From Streptomyces cellulosae (GTDB taxonomy: Bacteria > Actinomycetota > Actinomycetes > Streptomycetales > Streptomycetaceae): 15,829 nucleotides of DNA. Each line of letters opens with the position of its first letter. The stretch's first letter is position 1. The stretch spans positions 1 through 15,829 of the forward strand of contig NZ_JOEV01000082.1 of assembly GCF_000721105.1 (NCBI RefSeq). Reading direction: 5' to 3'. The notes under the pieces were generated by a model that saw only the letters and a list, made by a program, of their open reading frames with translations, did not search any database and was not told the DNA's origin. This document shows, piece after piece, positions 14,189 through 15,829 of the stretch. Both the position numbers and the translations under genes were made by a program.

Positions 14189-14746
14189 GGCGCCGAGGAT
14201 GCCCACGGCGTTGACGGCGAACGGCAGTGCTTTCTCGCTGTGGATCGACCCTGCGGTGATCTGCTCCTCCGTGGGTTCCCAGCCGGCGGGCATTCTGGCC
14301 TTGGCGGCAGCCCGGGTGCCTTCCCGGTACAGCGCGCGGTAGGCGGGATCCTGCATCGCCTGTCGGACGTAGGCGCGCGCCCGGCGGTACTGCGGGTGGC
14401 CGGCCCAGTCCCCGAACTCGCTCACCCGCAGACCGGGGGTACCTGCCGCCTGGCGGGCGCGCCGGATGCGCGAGGCCATCTGCCGCACGTCCGCCCGGGC
14501 CTTCTTGCGGGCCTTGCCGGCCTCGAGCCCGCGGGCGAGGTAGGTGGCCTCGGTCATCTCCAGATCGGACACCACGACGTCGACGTGCCTGATCTTGCTG
14601 GCAGCCCACTGGAACAGGATGGTCAGGCGGGAGACGGAGAAGTAGGGATTGCCGGGGCTGACCGTCAGGACCAGGTGCTCGCCTGCCTCCAGGATGCGGG
14701 CACAGTTGTCGGTGCACGGTGTGACGTCCACCAGCTCCCTCTGCAC
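13781..14746 (-). CDS. Cyclodipeptide synthase (tRNA-dependent), atypical active site, 321 aa
   Basis: These enzymes join two aminoacyl-tRNA-borne amino acids into a diketopiperazine. The GTG start at 14746 has AAGGAG (14751-14756) 4 nt upstream. Hallmarks: SPGNPYFS (residues 30-37, nucleophile Ser30, corresponding to Ser37 of AlbC), VVVSDLEMTEATYLARG (57-73), the basic helix KARKKARADVRQM (78-90) that contacts tRNA, and ALPFAVNAVGILG with Tyr193 further on (AlbC Tyr202). By spacing, AlbC Tyr178 and Glu182 correspond to His169 and Ala173, so the usual Tyr-x3-Glu pair is absent, and the residue after Tyr193 is Ser rather than His or Pro. The conserved fold ends near residue 222. The remaining 100 residues are Arg/Gly/Gln-rich and antisense to the 13709 gene, so the natural stop seems lost. 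Family is confident; activity is uncertain. Confidence 0.85.
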   Translation of the reverse strand: MQRELVDVTPCTDNCARILEAGEHLVLTVSPGNPYFSVSRLTILFQWAASKIRHVDVVVSDLEMTEATYLARGLEAGKARKKARADVRQMASRIRRARQAAGTPGLRVSEFGDWAGHPQYRRARAYVRQAMQDPAYRALYREGTRAAAKARMPAGWEPTEEQITAGSIHSEKALPFAVNAVGILGASQAVTAYSRPAPHFTYFFTPDSMFRAFPGQGYIGLRAREKEPQSPHPPGPEQHQGAQRLERSTTAGRPRGRATRRQTEQRAGAGKLSHGKGECGFGVTVGEFFRPAYRGHPAAGTQQRQDGLLGGRVGCRGVAAA

Positions 14747-15190
14747 CGCTCTCCTTCATCCCCAAACGAACCGCCCAAGCGGTGACAGAACACACCATAA
14801 GGTGCCCGGTGTTCTGCTGCGTGAGTGGAAACCGGGTCCGGCGCGGCGGAGACCATGGGGACACCGTCACCTCCGGCCGCACCAGGGGCGTGCTCTTGCC
14901 CGGGCCGCCGTCGTGAGCGGCCGGGCGGGCCATCTGCAGCACGATCGGGGTGCGGCATCCGTCGAGCATGGGTGATCTCGTTGTTCATGGGCTCCGGGCA
15001 CGGCCTCGGGGCCCCGAGCGCCGGGAAAGCAGGGCGTGAGGCATCGGCTGTCGTGTCCCGCGATCTACGGCACGGCAGGGGCCGGGCAGGTCGGCGTTGC
15101 CGCGGCTGGCGGTGGACGCGAGGTGAAGATCCTGGACGGGAGGCCGCGCCGATACGGCGGGCCCGGTAAAGCAAAGAGAGGTGCGCGGGT
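14747..15190. promoter_or_regulatory. Divergent intergenic region with palindrome
   Basis: This lies between the minus-strand cyclodipeptide synthase and the plus-strand 15191 frame and must hold the promoter of at least the former. A perfect 14-bp palindrome, CTCGGGGCCCCGAG (15005-15018), is a candidate operator or the stem of a bidirectional hairpin. I see no gene in the stretch. Confidence 0.35.
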
Positions 15191-15499
15191 ATGGGCGACA
15201 GGGCGACGGTATGCATCGGCGTGGTGGTACCGCTGACGGGCCGGCTGGCGCCCTTGGGTGAGCCCTTGTCTTTCGTGCTGCGGCATCTGGCACCGCACCT
15301 GAAGGAGATCCGCAACGCCGGTCGCACCTTCCGGGTGCGGGTCGCGGTGAGCGACAGCCGCTCCGAGGTCCGGGCAGCCCGGCAGGCGGTGTCAGATGCC
15401 GGGCACGCCACAGCGAAACCGCAGAACGCAAAAGCCACCACGCCTGCGCCACCTCGCCCCCGGGCTGATGCCCCTGGACACGCGCATCGAGGCAAATGA
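15191..15499 (+). pseudogene. Substrate-binding protein of an ABC transporter, N-terminal fragment
   Basis: The ATG at 15191 follows a GAGAGGTG-like ribosome-binding site. Residues about 7-70 (VCIGVVVPLTGRLAPLGEP, then FRVRVAVSDSRSEVRAARQA) match the start of the periplasmic-binding-protein fold of branched-chain amino-acid type receptors (type I). After about residue 70 the frame turns into Pro/Ala/Lys-rich nonsense and stops at 15499. Full-length proteins of this family have about 380-420 residues, so only a sixth remains. There is no N-terminal signal peptide in this fragment, which agrees with the soluble, signal-less versions found fused in streptomycete multi-domain proteins. Confidence 0.65.
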
Positions 15500-15541
15500 G
15501 TGGCGTACAGGTGGGACCCGGCGGCTTCGGGCACGGCGCCG

Positions 15542-15740
15542 TCAGTCACCGGCTGGCTCTCCTGGCGGGAGTGGCGTGCGGTCTGCTGTGGTTGGTCCTT
15601 CGGCCGAGGGTAAGGGTGACGCGTTCGCGTCCAGTTGCGCCCAGACGGTGTCGGGGCGCAGGGGGAGGGTGGTGAAGCGGATGCCGGTGGCGTCGCGCAG
15701 GGCGTTGGCCAGGGCGGGGCCGACGGGGTTTAAGAGGTCC
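15542..15740 (-). pseudogene. Xanthine-dehydrogenase-type molybdenum subunit, C-terminal fragment
   Basis: The minus-strand frame reads NPVGPALANALRDATGIRF, TTLPLRPDTVWAQLD and a short Pro/Ala tail with a stop at 15542-15544. This is the usual C terminus of the molybdopterin-binding subunit of xanthine dehydrogenase or aldehyde oxidase (order: NAL.DATG, LPL.P..V...L). The coding sequence breaks off at about 15735, exactly where an insertion sequence begins, so the rest of the gene was removed or lies beyond the element. Confidence 0.75.
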
Positions 15741-15829
15741 TAACAGAAGTTGTTGATCATGTGACTGTCGACCTGGTTGCTCGTTGGTCCTGTCGTGGGA
15801 AAGAGGGAGTCGCGTCCATGGATCGTCTC
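15733..15829 (+). mobile_element. Left end of an IS5-family-like insertion sequence, cut by window edge
   Basis: The sequence GAGGTCCTAACAGAAG (from about 15735) abruptly follows the molybdenum-subunit fragment. 83 nt on, an ATG at 15818 with GAGGGAG upstream opens a frame beginning MDRL. This looks like the terminal repeat, leader and start of a transposase gene of the IS5 type, whose members often begin MDRLVPDELW, but only four codons are visible. Confidence 0.45.

Noticed and set aside
14665..15549. 294-codon minus-strand frame upstream of the cyclodipeptide synthase
   Set aside because: Low-complexity Arg/Pro/Ser composition, no ribosome-binding site, and it overlaps the substrate-binding-protein fragment antisense.

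Overview
The window looks like Streptomyces or a close relative. GC content and third-position GC are very high, ribosome-binding sites are GGAGG-like, GTG starts are common, and the recognisable families are typical of streptomycetes. A truncated terminal-protein gene (tpg) places it on, or derived from, a linear replicon: a chromosome arm or a linear plasmid. Gene density is low. Broken genes, transposase scraps and chimeric junctions are common, as in sub-telomeric accessory DNA.

Layout. 1-2310: a tiny two-helix membrane protein (228-386), a DUF4145/HEPN-like protein with a zinc-ribbon-like N terminus (642-1373), a strongly structured non-coding stretch (1578-1744) and a possible 45-aa ORF (1882-2019). 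2311-3324 (minus): a protein with a repeat-built Pro/Glu/Ser-rich linker between two small domains. 3410-3916 (minus): tpg without its normal N terminus and without its partner tap. 4286-7293 (minus): a decayed cluster made of a TIGR02391/HEPN gene, a short membrane protein and a DUF6414-like gene. The first is split by an 893-bp IS5-family element with a CTAG target duplication and also has a 1-nt frameshift. The second is frameshifted; the third looks intact.

7579-10584 (minus): the best-preserved unit, four genes joined by 4-bp start/stop overlaps. They encode a 60-aa acidic/proline-rich peptide, an unrecognised 257-aa protein, a DUF6895-like protein and a cytoplasmic serine beta-lactamase/DD-peptidase-fold hydrolase. 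The layout suggests a ribosomal-peptide-like pathway of no class I can name. 10866-11510 holds remnants of two unrelated transposases.

11760-13484 (plus): an intact class A FAD hydroxylase of the aromatic-polyketide type, followed after a gap by a strong hairpin terminator. 13709-14188 (plus) and 13781-14746 (minus) are convergent and overlapping: a membrane-anchored protein with an L7/L12-like segment, and a cyclodipeptide synthase that keeps the nucleophilic serine but lacks the usual Tyr/Glu pair. The right end has an N-terminal fragment of a substrate-binding protein, a C-terminal fragment of a xanthine-dehydrogenase-type molybdenum subunit, and the start of another insertion sequence cut by the window edge.

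How the genes work together: only the 7579-10584 operon and the decayed 4286-7293 cluster read as functional units. The FAD hydroxylase and the cyclodipeptide synthase look like isolated specialised-metabolism genes. All family assignments come from recognising motifs by eye; no database search was run.
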